DNA of 64,000 bases. It comes from Fluoribacter dumoffii NY 23 (GTDB lineage Bacteria; Pseudomonadota; Gammaproteobacteria; Legionellales; Legionellaceae). Location: NCBI RefSeq assembly GCF_000236165.1, contig NZ_CM001373.1, positions 1,277,634-1,341,633 on the forward strand, written 5' to 3'. This document shows positions 36,113 through 48,571 of the stretch, piece by piece (within the stretch, counting starts at the first letter, position 1; every line of letters begins with the position of its first letter). The position numbers and the translations under genes were made by a program. The notes under the pieces were generated by a model. That model had not been told where the DNA came from. It did not search any database and saw only the letters and a program-made list of their open reading frames with translations.

Positions 36113-36427
36113 TTATACTGGCATATTCATTATATCTTGATATGCTTGAACTACTTTATTGCGAACTCGAACAGTAGCCTCAAGACCCAGATTAGACTTT
36201 TGAGCTGCTATCATCACTTCCCCCAAACTGATATCAGGGTCGCCCATTTCATAACGGGTTTTTAAAGCATCTGCATTTTGATTTAAATCATTCACTTGAT
36301 TTAAAGCCTGCTGAAATACTGTTCCAAACGAAGATTGACTGGTTTCTGTTTCAAGAATGCCGCTCTCTGCCTTCGCAGACATCGTTTTTATCTGGTTAAG
36401 CAGGTTTACTGTATTAATATCATTCAT
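36113..36427 (-). CDS. fliE: Flagellar hook-basal body protein FliE
   Basis: Rod/MS-ring adaptor. The C-terminal half fits FliE (GEVMIAAQKSNLGLEATVRVRNKVVQAYQDIMNMPV in part: AAQKSNLGLEATVRVRNK). An upstream ATG at 36460 is in frame, but the ATG at 36427 (MNDINTV) gives 104 residues, the usual family length, and follows GAGG/AAGGAT sequences. It heads the fliE-F-G-H-I-J operon. I could not find a convincing sigma-54 site in the 138-bp spacer behind fleR. Confidence 0.93.
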   Translation of the reverse strand: MNDINTVNLLNQIKTMSAKAESGILETETSQSSFGTVFQQALNQVNDLNQNADALKTRYEMGDPDISLGEVMIAAQKSNLGLEATVRVRNKVVQAYQDIMNMPV

Positions 36428-36565
36428 ATCCTTATTTACCTCATAATGTGAATTGTACATCCCTTCTACCTTTGTAGTCCCGGGAGAAAAACCGTGCAGG
36501 TTTAGTCACAATTCTGTCTGTCTTTCTGAGGAGCAATACGTTAAATTCGCTCCCAATCCATTGAT

Positions 36566-37879
36566 TTATACTGTGTAACCTTCCTCGCGCATTTTTGCCA
36601 ATTTATAACGCAATGTGCGTTCACTCACTCCTAATAAAGCGGCTACTTTTTGCCTATTCCCCTCATTTTCCAATAAAGTTTTTTCAATCAATTCAAACTC
36701 ATGGATTTGTAGATTTTTACTGGTGGCAGCAGGAGATGTTTCTGAAGTTAGTGTATTGGTTAAAGACAATTGCAAGTGTTCCGCTTCTATTATTCCTTGC
36801 GTCTGCAGGACTAACGCGCGTTGAATTACATTATCCAGTTCTCTCGCATTCCCCGGCCATGGATAAGCCAACATCAGTTTCTGGGCTGCTGGACAAATTA
36901 CAGGGACTGCAGTGTGTTTGTGTTGGCAATGTTTTCGAATTAAATAGTTTGCTAAAGGAATAATATCATTTTTTCGTTCGCGTAAAGGATCCCATTGCAA
37001 AGGAAAAACATTCAAACGATAAAACAAATCTTCCCTGAAACGACCGGCTTTCACTTCATCCTTAAGTTGTCTGTTGGTCGTAGCCAAAATACGCACATCC
37101 AAACTAATCGTTTTATTGGCTCCGATTCGCTCTACTTCCTTCTCTTGTAAAACACGGAGCAATTTAGCCTGCAAACTTAAAGGCATTTCACTGACTTCAT
37201 CCAGTAATAAAGTCCCTCCTTGTGCCTGTTCAAACTTCCCTGGCGTTGATTTATAAGCTCCAGTAAATGAGCCTTTTTCATAACCAAATAAGGTCGCCTC
37301 AAGCATTTGTTCAGGAATCGCGGCACAATTAATCGCAATAAAGGGTTGTTTTTTCCGCGCTGAATGATCATGAATGAAATGAGCTAAAACTTCTTTACCA
37401 GTCCCACTTTCGCCGCTAATCATCACACCTACATCCGATTGGGCAACTTTTAGTGCCATAGTCAACAGCGCTTGACTTTTTGGATCTTTGGCAATGGGTT
37501 CCCCAGTATCTTCATCAAATTCGATTTTGATGTATTGATTGATTTTTTCTGTTAGTACCTGGGCACTGAATGGTTTTTGTAAATAATCCACAGCTCCATG
37601 ATGGAGGGCGTTTACCGCATCTTGTACTGAACCATAAGCAGTCATCAAAATTACGGGCAATCCCAGCCTTCTTTTTTGGATCTCCGCGAGTAATTGATTT
37701 CCATCAAGTTCATCCATACGTATATCCGTCAATACAACCGAAGGATTATGGATTTCAAGAAGAGCCAAAGCTTCCTTGCCATCTTTAGCAGTAATATATG
37801 TATGGCCAGCAATAGTCATTGTTTCAGCCAGCGCTTCCCTTAATACTGGATCATCTTCAACGATTAAAACATGACTCAT
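36566..37879 (-). CDS. fleR: Sigma-54-dependent flagellar response regulator FleR
   Basis: 437-residue NtrC-family activator. Receiver domain with acidic pocket D9/D10, phosphoacceptor D52 (LTDIRMDE) and K of LQKPF. AAA+ domain with Walker A GESGTGKE, the sigma-54 contact loop GSFTGA (usually GAFTGA; the Ala-to-Ser change is tolerated in some members), and Walker B GGTLLLDEV. C-terminal Fis-type helix-turn-helix (NRQKVAALLGVSERTLRYKLAKM). It drives basal-body and hook genes in polar flagellates and sits just upstream of fliE. Confidence 0.93.
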   Translation of the reverse strand: MSHVLIVEDDPVLREALAETMTIAGHTYITAKDGKEALALLEIHNPSVVLTDIRMDELDGNQLLAEIQKRRLGLPVILMTAYGSVQDAVNALHHGAVDYLQKPFSAQVLTEKINQYIKIEFDEDTGEPIAKDPKSQALLTMALKVAQSDVGVMISGESGTGKEVLAHFIHDHSARKKQPFIAINCAAIPEQMLEATLFGYEKGSFTGAYKSTPGKFEQAQGGTLLLDEVSEMPLSLQAKLLRVLQEKEVERIGANKTISLDVRILATTNRQLKDEVKAGRFREDLFYRLNVFPLQWDPLRERKNDIIPLANYLIRKHCQHKHTAVPVICPAAQKLMLAYPWPGNARELDNVIQRALVLQTQGIIEAEHLQLSLTNTLTSETSPAATSKNLQIHEFELIEKTLLENEGNRQKVAALLGVSERTLRYKLAKMREEGYTV

Positions 37880-38004
37880 AGAAAGTCCCTTTTCTAAGTG
37901 TTATAAAGGAGATCGTCCCGAATGAAGAAAGTATGCTCCTGAACTTTAATCATACTATCCAATCAGGAGATACATCGCCATAGGCAGGGGGACGACTCAA
38001 AATA

Positions 38005-39006
38005 TTACGGCAAAAACAAATTAACTTGTGTACCTACTCCTTCTCTAGACTCCAGGCTTACTCGACCACCGTGGGCTTTTACTACTGCATATACGACGGC
38101 TAAACCCAAACCATTGCCTTGGGCCTTTGTAGTATAGAAAGGTGAAAAGGCCTGGCTCTTTACATCTTCTGTCATTCCCTTACCATTATCCTCTACTGAT
38201 ATTTGTATACCTGAATCATCCATAGATGCAAGTGTTAAATTAATTTCTGTTGCATCGGATTGTAATGAATTGATCACCAAGTTTAAAACAGCACCAATTA
38301 GCGACTCTGTATGAATTAATGACTCCTGAGTAACCAGTCGATTATTCAAATTAAAAGTTACATTTCTGGCCAAAACGTAGGGTTGTGCGCGCTGAACAAG
38401 CAAAGAGCACCAGGAATTCATATCCACCCGAGTTGGCTCTATTGTGGTACCCCGAGCAAAAAGCAATAAATCCTGAATTTGTTGCTCAATACTGGAGTGG
38501 CATTCTTGCAATCGATGAATCCAGTTTTGGGTTCGTACATCTAAATCCGGGAGATTGTTTAAATGTTCCGTATAAAGCATTGCGGAGGCCAAAGGGGTTC
38601 TAATTTGATGTGCAAGCTGTGCAGTCATTGTACCAATTGATACTAAACGTTTTTCATTTTCTTTTGCTTTCTCATAATCTCGGGTCGCGGTAATATCAGT
38701 CAAACTGACTAATATACCAGGAAGACTATCCAAAGTTGCAATCGCTACATGAACACGGCGGCCATCGGCAAGAGAAACTTCATGACCGTCATCAGCACGA
38801 GGAACAAACGCTCGTAAAAGCACGTCCAACCATAAAGAATCAAGCAAACCATAGCCTAACATTGCTTCTGCAGGGGGATTTAACCAAACAATACGTCCCT
38901 GAGAATTTATAATCACCAGAGCAGTTGGCAAGCTGGAGAGAATATCCCACTCGGAAAGAGGTATATGAGGTCTTACAGCACATGTTTGGTAATTAGAATA
39001 ATGCAT
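38005..39006 (-). CDS. fleS: Flagellar sensor histidine kinase FleS
   Basis: 333-residue soluble kinase without membrane helices. PAS domain at about 20-110 (LPTALVIINSQGRIVWLNPPAEAMLGYG), HisKA with H133 in AHQIRTPLAS, and HATPase with N-box NLVINSLQSDA, G1 VEDNGKGM and G2 GNGLGLAVVYAVVKAHGG. Partner of FleR, 125 bp downstream. The ribosome-binding site is poor. Spacing and domain order match Pseudomonas fleSR. Confidence 0.92.
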   Translation of the reverse strand: MHYSNYQTCAVRPHIPLSEWDILSSLPTALVIINSQGRIVWLNPPAEAMLGYGLLDSLWLDVLLRAFVPRADDGHEVSLADGRRVHVAIATLDSLPGILVSLTDITATRDYEKAKENEKRLVSIGTMTAQLAHQIRTPLASAMLYTEHLNNLPDLDVRTQNWIHRLQECHSSIEQQIQDLLLFARGTTIEPTRVDMNSWCSLLVQRAQPYVLARNVTFNLNNRLVTQESLIHTESLIGAVLNLVINSLQSDATEINLTLASMDDSGIQISVEDNGKGMTEDVKSQAFSPFYTTKAQGNGLGLAVVYAVVKAHGGRVSLESREGVGTQVNLFLP

Positions 39007-39299
39007 ACTGGATGAAATTATTATAATTAATAAGAAGACTGTAGCAAATTTGGAATAAAATGAAAATATATTTAAAATCAGGCAATTAAATTAAGTTAGG
39101 TTTGTAACTCACTTTCCTCACTCCACTAATGACTTATGTGTTTTTTTAAAATCAAAGTGATATTTTTTTTTCCGAGACGGCAACAACTTACATCTCTAGC
39201 GACAGCGAAAAGGAGAGTTGTTGGATATTCCGAAACGGTGTAAATGGAGAAGCAGGCGCGAAAATTTTTGTAATTTTGGACTTTTTTTCCGAATCTCTG
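39007..39299. other. 293-bp rarA-fleS spacer with repeats and a hairpin
   Basis: No gene is seen. CAACAACT (39181-39188) pairs with AGTTGTTG (39216-39223). TTCCGAGACGG (near 39170), TTCCGAAACGG (near 39228) and TTCCGAA (near 39288) are related direct repeats. Three GGA triplets lie at 39212-39252 on the plus strand. A weak leftward promoter TTTTCA-17-TACAGT lies about 30-70 bp before fleS. Confidence 0.35.
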
Positions 39300-40601
39300 T
39301 CAGGATTTGGGCTTTTTTTCATCCAGAGATTTCAAAAATGCCATTTTCTCGGCAATTTTAATTTCTAACCCGCGCCCTACCGGTTTATACCAACCGGGCT
39401 CTTTCATTCCCTCAGGTAGATATTGCTCCCCAGCTGCATATCCATGGGGCTCGTCATGAGCATATCGATACCTTTTTCCATATCCCAGTTTTTTCATTAA
39501 ACGAGTAGGCGCGTTACGTAAATGAACAGGCACTTCACGAGACTTATCATGCTTTACAAAATCCATCGCCTGATTAAAAGCAACATAGGCTGCATTGCTC
39601 TTGGCGGCAATTGCCAGATAAATAACCGCTTGCCCGAGTGCAAGTTCTCCTTCAGGAGAACCTAATCGCTCATAGGTTTCTGCAGCGTCATTTACAATTT
39701 GCATTGCACGGGGGTCAGCTAAGCCTATATCCTCCCAAGCCATTCTCACTATACGGCGGGCCAGATAACGAGGATCCACCCCCCCATCCAGCATTCGACA
39801 TAGCCAATAGAGTGCGGCATCTGGATTAGACCCACGTACTGACTTATGTAAAGCAGAAATTTGATCGTAAAAATGTTCACCTTTTTTATCAAAACGCCGG
39901 CCCTGTTCTGCCAACGCATTCATGACAAATTCTTTGCTTACATCCTCAATATTCATTGCAGTACATGCATTGTGAAGTTGCTCAAGGCTATTCAATAAAC
40001 GTCGCGCATCGCCATCAGCAAATCCAATCAGCATTTCTACAGCATCATCATCAAATTGCACTGGAGATAACACTGCTTGATGAGCTTTTAGAAACAATTG
40101 CCTCAACTCTTCATCAGTTAGAGACTTTAAAACATAAACTTGGGCACGGGACAATAAAGCAGAATTCACTTCAAAAGAGGGATTTTCTGTGGTTGCCCCT
40201 ATAAAGGTTACCAAACCCGATTCTGTGTAGGGTAACAGGGCATCTTGCTGGGCTTTATTAAAACGATGAATTTCATCAATGAACAAAAGAGTATGTTTTC
40301 CGTGGCTGAGGTTTTCCTGGGCTTTTTCCACTGCAGCACGGATATCTTTGACTCCCGAGAATACGGCTGAAAGAGCAATCCATTCACAATCAAATGCTTC
40401 AGCAGCAAGACGGGCAATTGTTGTTTTCCCAACCCCAGGCGGGCCCCATAGGATCATAGAGTGGCATTTTTTACTGGTAAAGCTAAGTCGCAATGATTTC
40501 CCTTCACCCAATAAATGACTTTGCCCTATCACCTCATCCAGGCTTTTGGGCCTTAACAGTTCTGCAAGCGGAGGGTTGGGGTTGGTATTAAATAAACTCA
40601 T
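39300..40601 (-). CDS. rarA: Replication-associated recombination protein RarA (MgsA)
   Basis: 433-residue AAA+ ATPase related to clamp loaders, acting at stalled forks. [22 protein letters not shown] at the start, Walker [10 protein letters not shown], Walker [21 protein letters not shown], sensor [19 protein letters not shown] and the C-terminal MgsA domain ([39 protein letters not shown]). Overlaps lolA by 4 bp; order ftsK-lolA-rarA is the same as in E. coli. Confidence 0.96.
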   Translation of the reverse strand: MSLFNTNPNPPLAELLRPKSLDEVIGQSHLLGEGKSLRLSFTSKKCHSMILWGPPGVGKTTIARLAAEAFDCEWIALSAVFSGVKDIRAAVEKAQENLSHGKHTLLFIDEIHRFNKAQQDALLPYTESGLVTFIGATTENPSFEVNSALLSRAQVYVLKSLTDEELRQLFLKAHQAVLSPVQFDDDAVEMLIGFADGDARRLLNSLEQLHNACTAMNIEDVSKEFVMNALAEQGRRFDKKGEHFYDQISALHKSVRGSNPDAALYWLCRMLDGGVDPRYLARRIVRMAWEDIGLADPRAMQIVNDAAETYERLGSPEGELALGQAVIYLAIAAKSNAAYVAFNQAMDFVKHDKSREVPVHLRNAPTRLMKKLGYGKRYRYAHDEPHGYAAGEQYLPEGMKEPGWYKPVGRGLEIKIAEKMAFLKSLDEKKPKS

Positions 40602-41206
40602 TGCTGTACCACATCAACCCCTTTGGGTGTTTTGAATTGAAACAAATTACCTGAAAGTTTAGGGTTTAACTTGATTTGTGATAATTTCACTGTAGTCACC
40701 TGCCCTAACTGGTCATATAGCTCCAATCCCGTTAAGCTATCTTGTCGAAAAATTAATTTTATGCGCTGAAAATTCGCTTTTGATGATTTTGACTTGAGAT
40801 CAAAAACCAGGTCTTTCCCCATGCTACTCTGAGTCACACTAAAATCACGGGTTACGGTATTGTCATAACCACTTAAGAATAAAGCAGCAGTTCCACCTAA
40901 ACCTTTCCGTTGGGTTTTAACAGTAACTTGCTCCAAATCTTTATCATAAACCCAAATTTTATGTCCATCAGCTACCATCAATTGTGCCATGGGCTGTTCG
41001 GTTTGCCAGCGGAATCGACCTGGTCTTTGCAAGGCCATAGTCCCTGAGGAACTGGAGACAACCCGATGCTTTGCTTTTACTGATTGTTTGAACACCGCCG
41101 TCATTGAGCGAATGCCATTTAATTTGGCTTGTAATAATACATCAGGTGTTTCACTAAATACCGCAGTAGAAATACTTAAAAGCAATACCATTAATATTTT
41201 TTTCAT
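40598..41206 (-). CDS. lolA: Outer-membrane lipoprotein carrier LolA
   Basis: Periplasmic chaperone (202 residues) that ferries lipoproteins from LolCDE to the outer membrane. Signal peptide at 1-18 (KKILMVLLLSISTAVFS), then the LolA pattern RSMTAVFKQSVKAK, GTMALQRPGRFRWQTEQPMAQLMVADGHKIWVYDKDLEQVTVK. Length normal. It starts 3 bp after ftsK. Confidence 0.94.
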   Translation of the reverse strand: MKKILMVLLLSISTAVFSETPDVLLQAKLNGIRSMTAVFKQSVKAKHRVVSSSSGTMALQRPGRFRWQTEQPMAQLMVADGHKIWVYDKDLEQVTVKTQRKGLGGTAALFLSGYDNTVTRDFSVTQSSMGKDLVFDLKSKSSKANFQRIKLIFRQDSLTGLELYDQLGQVTTVKLSQIKLNPKLSGNLFQFKTPKGVDVVQQ

Positions 41207-41209
41207 TAA

Positions 41210-44614
<3,405 letters not shown>

Positions 44615-44630
44615 AACATATCCAAAAAAC

Positions 44631-44665
44631 AGCCTGGGTGTTTAGTATCCTGAACCTCAGGCTAC
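44631..44665. terminator. Shared hairpin between convergent trxB and Popeye-like gene
   Basis: AGCCTG (44631-44636) pairs with CAGGCT (44658-44663), covering the stop of the Popeye-like gene. It resembles the AGCCTGGGT intergenic repeats elsewhere in the window; it may serve both genes as a weak terminator. Confidence 0.4.
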
Positions 44666-45306
44666 GATGATGTCTCTGAAGCCTTATTTTGATTCAACAT
44701 TTTTAACATAATATCTTTGCCCATAGCCTCGACCATTTTCATAAACAAGGGAGGTTTTTTCTCCTGCAAACGACGTAAATCGGTATAACGCCAATATAGA
44801 AAATCAACTGGTTCCCGTGCATGAATTGTTGTAGTTGCTTTACCATCTCTGAAATAACTCATTTCCCCTATAAAATGATAAGGCCCCAATTCAATAACCG
44901 CTCTCTCAACTTCTATATAGACCTTCCCATTTGTAATCAGCATGAGGTTTTCTACAGGATGTCCCTTGGTTAACACTTCCTTGTTGCTGGAACTACCCCG
45001 GTAACTTAATTTGATAAGACGAATAAAATCGCTGGTTTGCATGTCAGCAAAAAATATATCTTTTATTTGTTGCAAATCATAAGGTAAATCCCTGGGGATC
45101 ATATCTCGTAACAAAATACCGATCTGTACAAAATTAATTATTAGTGATGCAATCGCCCAATAAGTAACTGGTGGAACATTGACCAATGCTCCATAAAGCA
45201 GAAACGATAAATCCGATATAACAAATATAGTGCGAATAAAAAGGACTTTCCTAAAGCAAAGACTAAGAAGAATTAGGATATTCCCTAAACTATACAAATA
45301 ATCCAA
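44662..45306 (-). CDS. Popeye-like membrane protein with cyclic-nucleotide-binding-type domain
   Basis: 214-residue protein with three N-terminal membrane helices (about 5-17, 20-42 and 48-67) followed by a cNMP-binding fold at about 85-195: NKEVLTKGHPVENLMLITNGKVYIEV, then the phosphate-binding cassette FIGEMSYFRDGKATTTIHA. The conserved Gly-Glu is there, but the usual Arg (RxAT) is Lys (KAT). There is no DNA-binding helix-turn-helix. Architecture matches animal Popeye (POPDC) proteins and their bacterial relatives. Ligand and role unknown. Divergent from aat. Confidence 0.7.
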   Translation of the reverse strand: MDYLYSLGNILILLSLCFRKVLFIRTIFVISDLSFLLYGALVNVPPVTYWAIASLIINFVQIGILLRDMIPRDLPYDLQQIKDIFFADMQTSDFIRLIKLSYRGSSSNKEVLTKGHPVENLMLITNGKVYIEVERAVIELGPYHFIGEMSYFRDGKATTTIHAREPVDFLYWRYTDLRRLQEKKPPLFMKMVEAMGKDIMLKMLNQNKASETSS

Positions 45307-45392
45307 TTGTTTCCTCCAATTCTTGTTTATAATAAGTGTAGAATAAAAAAGATCTATGAGTTAAAAAGTCCCGACAAATCCAGGAGATTGAA

Positions 45393-46070
45393 TTGAACTT
45401 TAATGAACTTTACTCCTTCCCGGATCCAGAACAAAGTGATGCCCAGGGTTTGTTATTTATTGGAGGAGATTTATCTCCCCAACGAATACTTCAAGCCTAC
45501 AGGCAAGGAATTTTCCCCTGGTATGAGCCTGGGACACCCATTTTATGGTGGTCTCCAAATCCACGACTCATACTCATTCCCAATGAGTTTAAGGCGTCTC
45601 GCAGTTTGCTCAAATCATTGAAAAAACCGTTTAGTTTCACGATAGATACAGCATTCAGGCAAGTCATTGTTGAATGTGCTACTGGAGCTGGGCGCCTTGA
45701 TAATACGTGGATAACTCAAGAAATGATTGAAGCATACACCTACTTACATACTATGGGTTATGCCCATTCTTTTGAAATATGGTATGAGAACGAACTTGTA
45801 GGCGGTTTGTATGGACTTAGCTTAGGCCATGCGTTTTTTGGTGAATCGATGTTCCATAAGATGACTGATGCATCAAAAATTGCTTTTTATTGTTTATGCA
45901 AAACAATGGCCGAATGGAGCTTTGATTTTATTGATTGTCAAATTCCAACAAAGCATTTACAAAGTCTTGGAGCAAAGATTATTCACCGCAAGGAATTTCT
46001 CCACATGCTTGGTCAATCGTTAGAACATCCTACAAAACAGGGTTTGTGGAACACTACAAACAATATTTAA
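45393..46070 (+). CDS. aat: Leucyl/phenylalanyl-tRNA-protein transferase
   Basis: Transfers Leu or Phe to N-terminal Lys/Arg of proteins, marking them for ClpS/ClpAP (N-end rule). Family motifs: GLLFIGGDLSPQRILQAYRQGIFPWYEPGTPILWWSPNPR, then ETWI-like NTWITQEMIEAY and GGLYGLSLGHAFFGESMFH and DCQIPTKHLQSLGA. 225 residues. It starts with TTG six bases after AGGAG; no ATG fits better. No clp gene is adjacent. Confidence 0.94.
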   Translation: MNFNELYSFPDPEQSDAQGLLFIGGDLSPQRILQAYRQGIFPWYEPGTPILWWSPNPRLILIPNEFKASRSLLKSLKKPFSFTIDTAFRQVIVECATGAGRLDNTWITQEMIEAYTYLHTMGYAHSFEIWYENELVGGLYGLSLGHAFFGESMFHKMTDASKIAFYCLCKTMAEWSFDFIDCQIPTKHLQSLGAKIIHRKEFLHMLGQSLEHPTKQGLWNTTNNI

Positions 46071-46180
46071 AATCACAACAATTTGTACTATTATTATACG
46101 GTATGAGCCTGCGTTAGCATTCCTTATTTTGAATTCCCAGGAAATGATAATGTAAAGTGTTAAATAAACCGGAGTACCCT

Positions 46181-46729
46181 ATGGGATCAAAAGCAGAGTC
46201 TAAGGTTCCTGTTATTTTTGGAAAAATTAAGAGTGACCAGTTACATATGATTTTAGAGGGAAATGATGCCAAAAACAAAGCAACCAAAGCCGTATTTCTA
46301 ATAAGGGAAGATGAAAAATTACAAGGATTTATGACTGTTTCATATTACTCGCAAGAACATGATATGGTCAAAAATATTCGATTTGGATTAACCAAAGAGG
46401 GTTGGAAAGTAGCTCCCAGGCCACCCCGAGAACCAGCATTTACTGATACGCTCGAGGTAAAGGAAAAATATCTGCATGACAAGGCTAGATTTGATAAAGA
46501 GATGCAGGGTTTTATTAATACAGCAGGGATTTTGTTCGAACAAAATGCTTCCTGCGAACTGATTAAAATGTTGACCCAGGAATTAAAAGAAAAATTTGAA
46601 TTTGATTTAAGTGGACTTATTCGTCCTAGTGAGACCCAAGCGAGTAAGGAAAAACACTTTTCCGATTATGTTGGCGATGTTTTTATAACCGATTCTGTTC
46701 TCGGGCTAAGCAGTGTGAATAATCTCTAG
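46181..46729 (+). CDS. SH2-domain-like protein, probable effector
   Basis: 182-residue protein whose first 70 residues read like a eukaryotic SH2 domain: VIFGKIKSDQLHMIL corresponds to the W-F/Y-G-K-I start and helix A, VFLIRED to FLVRES with R42 as the phosphotyrosine-binding Arg, and GFMTVSYYSQE...VKNIRFG to the strands C-D (LSV...VKHYRI). The remaining 110 residues are helical and unassigned. GGAG lies six bases before the chosen ATG; a GTG at 46157 is upstream. SH2 proteins are a known Legionella effector theme (e.g. RavO), so binding of host phosphotyrosine is likely but inferred by eye. Confidence 0.6.
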   Translation: MGSKAESKVPVIFGKIKSDQLHMILEGNDAKNKATKAVFLIREDEKLQGFMTVSYYSQEHDMVKNIRFGLTKEGWKVAPRPPREPAFTDTLEVKEKYLHDKARFDKEMQGFINTAGILFEQNASCELIKMLTQELKEKFEFDLSGLIRPSETQASKEKHFSDYVGDVFITDSVLGLSSVNNL

Positions 46730-46913
46730 GAAGGAAAATCATATTGAAGACAGGTTCCATAAAGAAATTAAGAGAAAACTCAGATTAAGGAGCGATATAA
46801 TAGCTAATTTTTATAAGCTTAGATTGCCATTTTCCTCATTTTAGTGCAGTATACACGCTATAAGTATAGATACATAATAAACATTATAATTTTGGTACAT
46901 CACTGAGAGACCT

Positions 46914-47135
46914 ATGGCAAAAGAAGATCATATAGAAATGGCTGGTACTGTTATAGATACCCTACCTAATACCATGTTTCGGGTTGAATTAGAAAATGGA
47001 CATGTTGTCACTGCCCACATTTCTGGTCGTATGCGTAAAAATTACATTAGAATTTTGACTGGCGATAAAGTTAAAGTTGAGTTAACTCCTTATGACTTAA
47101 CTAAAGGCCGCATTATATTCCGCGATAAAAACTAA
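46914..47135 (+). CDS. infA: Translation initiation factor IF-1
   Basis: 73-residue OB-fold protein that occupies the 30S A site during initiation. Sequence is strongly conserved: [32 protein letters not shown], with [28 protein letters not shown] in the second half. GAGAG lies shortly before the ATG. Stands alone, with 184 bp of AT-rich DNA before it. Confidence 0.98.
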   Translation: MAKEDHIEMAGTVIDTLPNTMFRVELENGHVVTAHISGRMRKNYIRILTGDKVKVELTPYDLTKGRIIFRDKN

Positions 47136-47372
47136 GCGGTATCTTATTCAAAATCATCCCTTGCAATGTCACTGAAGAGTATTCAAGTGCGGCTCGCTCT
47201 TATTTTCTAGCCATGAAACAGCATCATTATAGCCCGGGGATGGCACAAGCCTTTACTCGGGAAAATCAAGCTTGACCTCCCCAACACTTTAATTCCAGAG
47301 TAAAAGCTTTGCGTATCTGTTGCGGAGAAGCTTGACCAACTTTGTGTCCTTGGCCAAGCTCAATCTAACGTC
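47136..47372. other. Intergenic region between infA and fadA
   Basis: No gene seen. It contains two copies of AAGCTTGACC 60 bp apart (47268-47277 and 47328-47337) and a TAGCCCGGGG segment at about 47230 that resembles the CCTGGGT-type repeat. No clear terminator. Confidence 0.3.
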
Positions 47373-48557
47373 TTATAAAGCTTCAAATATGGCAGCAGCT
47401 CCCATTCCCGTGCCAATACACATGGTGACCATTCCATATCTTCCTTTGGTTCTTCTCAAACCATGCAATAAGGTAGCCGTTCTTACCGCACCTGTAGCCC
47501 CTAAGGGATGACCTAAAGCAATAGCCCCTCCTAGTGGATTTACTTTACTTCGCGGTAGATCAAGTTCTTTAATAACCGCCAAAGCTTGAGCTGCAAAAGC
47601 CTCATTAAGCTCTATCCAGTCAAGTTGATCCAGGGTAATTCCCGCACGCTTTAAAGCAATAGGAATTGCCTTAATAGGACCGATCCCCATAATTTCAGGC
47701 GGAACACCTGCTACAGCATAGCTTAATAATCGTCCAATGGGTTTTAAATTATACTGACGTAAAGCCTGCTCACTGGCCAATAAAGCAATCCCTGCTCCAT
47801 CACTGGTTTGTGAACTGTTACCTGCTGTAACTGTCCCTCTTGCTGCAAAAACAGGTTTTAATTTAGAAATGACCTCATAAGAAGTATCTGCACGCGGTCC
47901 TTCATCATCAGTGATCCATTTTTTCTTAACCATCGTTGTGGAATGAATTAAATCAGCATGTCTCACGGTCACTTCAATGGGAACAATTTCTTCTTTAAAA
48001 TCACCTCGTTGTTGTGCCGCTATGGCTTTCTTATGGCTTTCAGCAGCGAATTCATCTTGTTGCTCGCGACTAACTTCCCAGCGCTTGGCCACATTTTCTG
48101 CAGTTATTCCCATGCCGTATGCGATTGCGACATCTTCATTATTAAAAATAGCAGGGTTTGCTGTGTACTTGTTTCCCCCTAAGGGTACCATAGACATACT
48201 TTCAACGCCTCCTGCAAGCGCCAAATGTATATCCCCATTACGTATGGACTGTGCGACGGTAGCAATACTTTGAACTCCTGAAGAACAAAAACGATTGATG
48301 GTCATCGCAGGAACAGATTGGGGTAAGCCGGCAAGTAGGGAGGAAATACGCGCTACATTCATTCCCTGCTCAGCCTCGGGCATAGCGCAACCAACCACAA
48401 CATCTCCTATTTCTTGTTGATCCAGCGAGGGATAACGTTCCATTAAATTTCTGATTACATGGGCTAGTAAATCATCAGGCAAGGTATTCTTAAATACACC
48501 GCGTGGTGCTTTACCAACAGGAGTACGTAATGCGTCAATAATATAAACATTAGTCAT
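47373..48557 (-). CDS. fadA: Acetyl-CoA acyltransferase (thiolase), beta-oxidation
   Basis: 394-residue thiolase that cleaves 3-ketoacyl-CoA. Catalytic Cys in NRFCSSGVQSIATVA (about residue 90), His in GGAIALGHPLGATGA (about 350) and the second Cys in CIGTGMGAA (about 381). Lies 14 bp after the fadB-type gene in the same operon, so together they complete the last three beta-oxidation steps. Could also be called a FadI-type thiolase; partner gene suggests the aerobic complex. Confidence 0.93.
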   Translation of the reverse strand: MTNVYIIDALRTPVGKAPRGVFKNTLPDDLLAHVIRNLMERYPSLDQQEIGDVVVGCAMPEAEQGMNVARISSLLAGLPQSVPAMTINRFCSSGVQSIATVAQSIRNGDIHLALAGGVESMSMVPLGGNKYTANPAIFNNEDVAIAYGMGITAENVAKRWEVSREQQDEFAAESHKKAIAAQQRGDFKEEIVPIEVTVRHADLIHSTTMVKKKWITDDEGPRADTSYEVISKLKPVFAARGTVTAGNSSQTSDGAGIALLASEQALRQYNLKPIGRLLSYAVAGVPPEIMGIGPIKAIPIALKRAGITLDQLDWIELNEAFAAQALAVIKELDLPRSKVNPLGGAIALGHPLGATGAVRTATLLHGLRRTKGRYGMVTMCIGTGMGAAAIFEAL

Positions 48558-48571
48558 TTTTCAAATCTCCC

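Noticed and set aside
36428..36565. Sigma-54 promoter before fliE
   Set aside because: CTGCACG resembles the -24 element but no GC-containing -12 element lies at the required distance.
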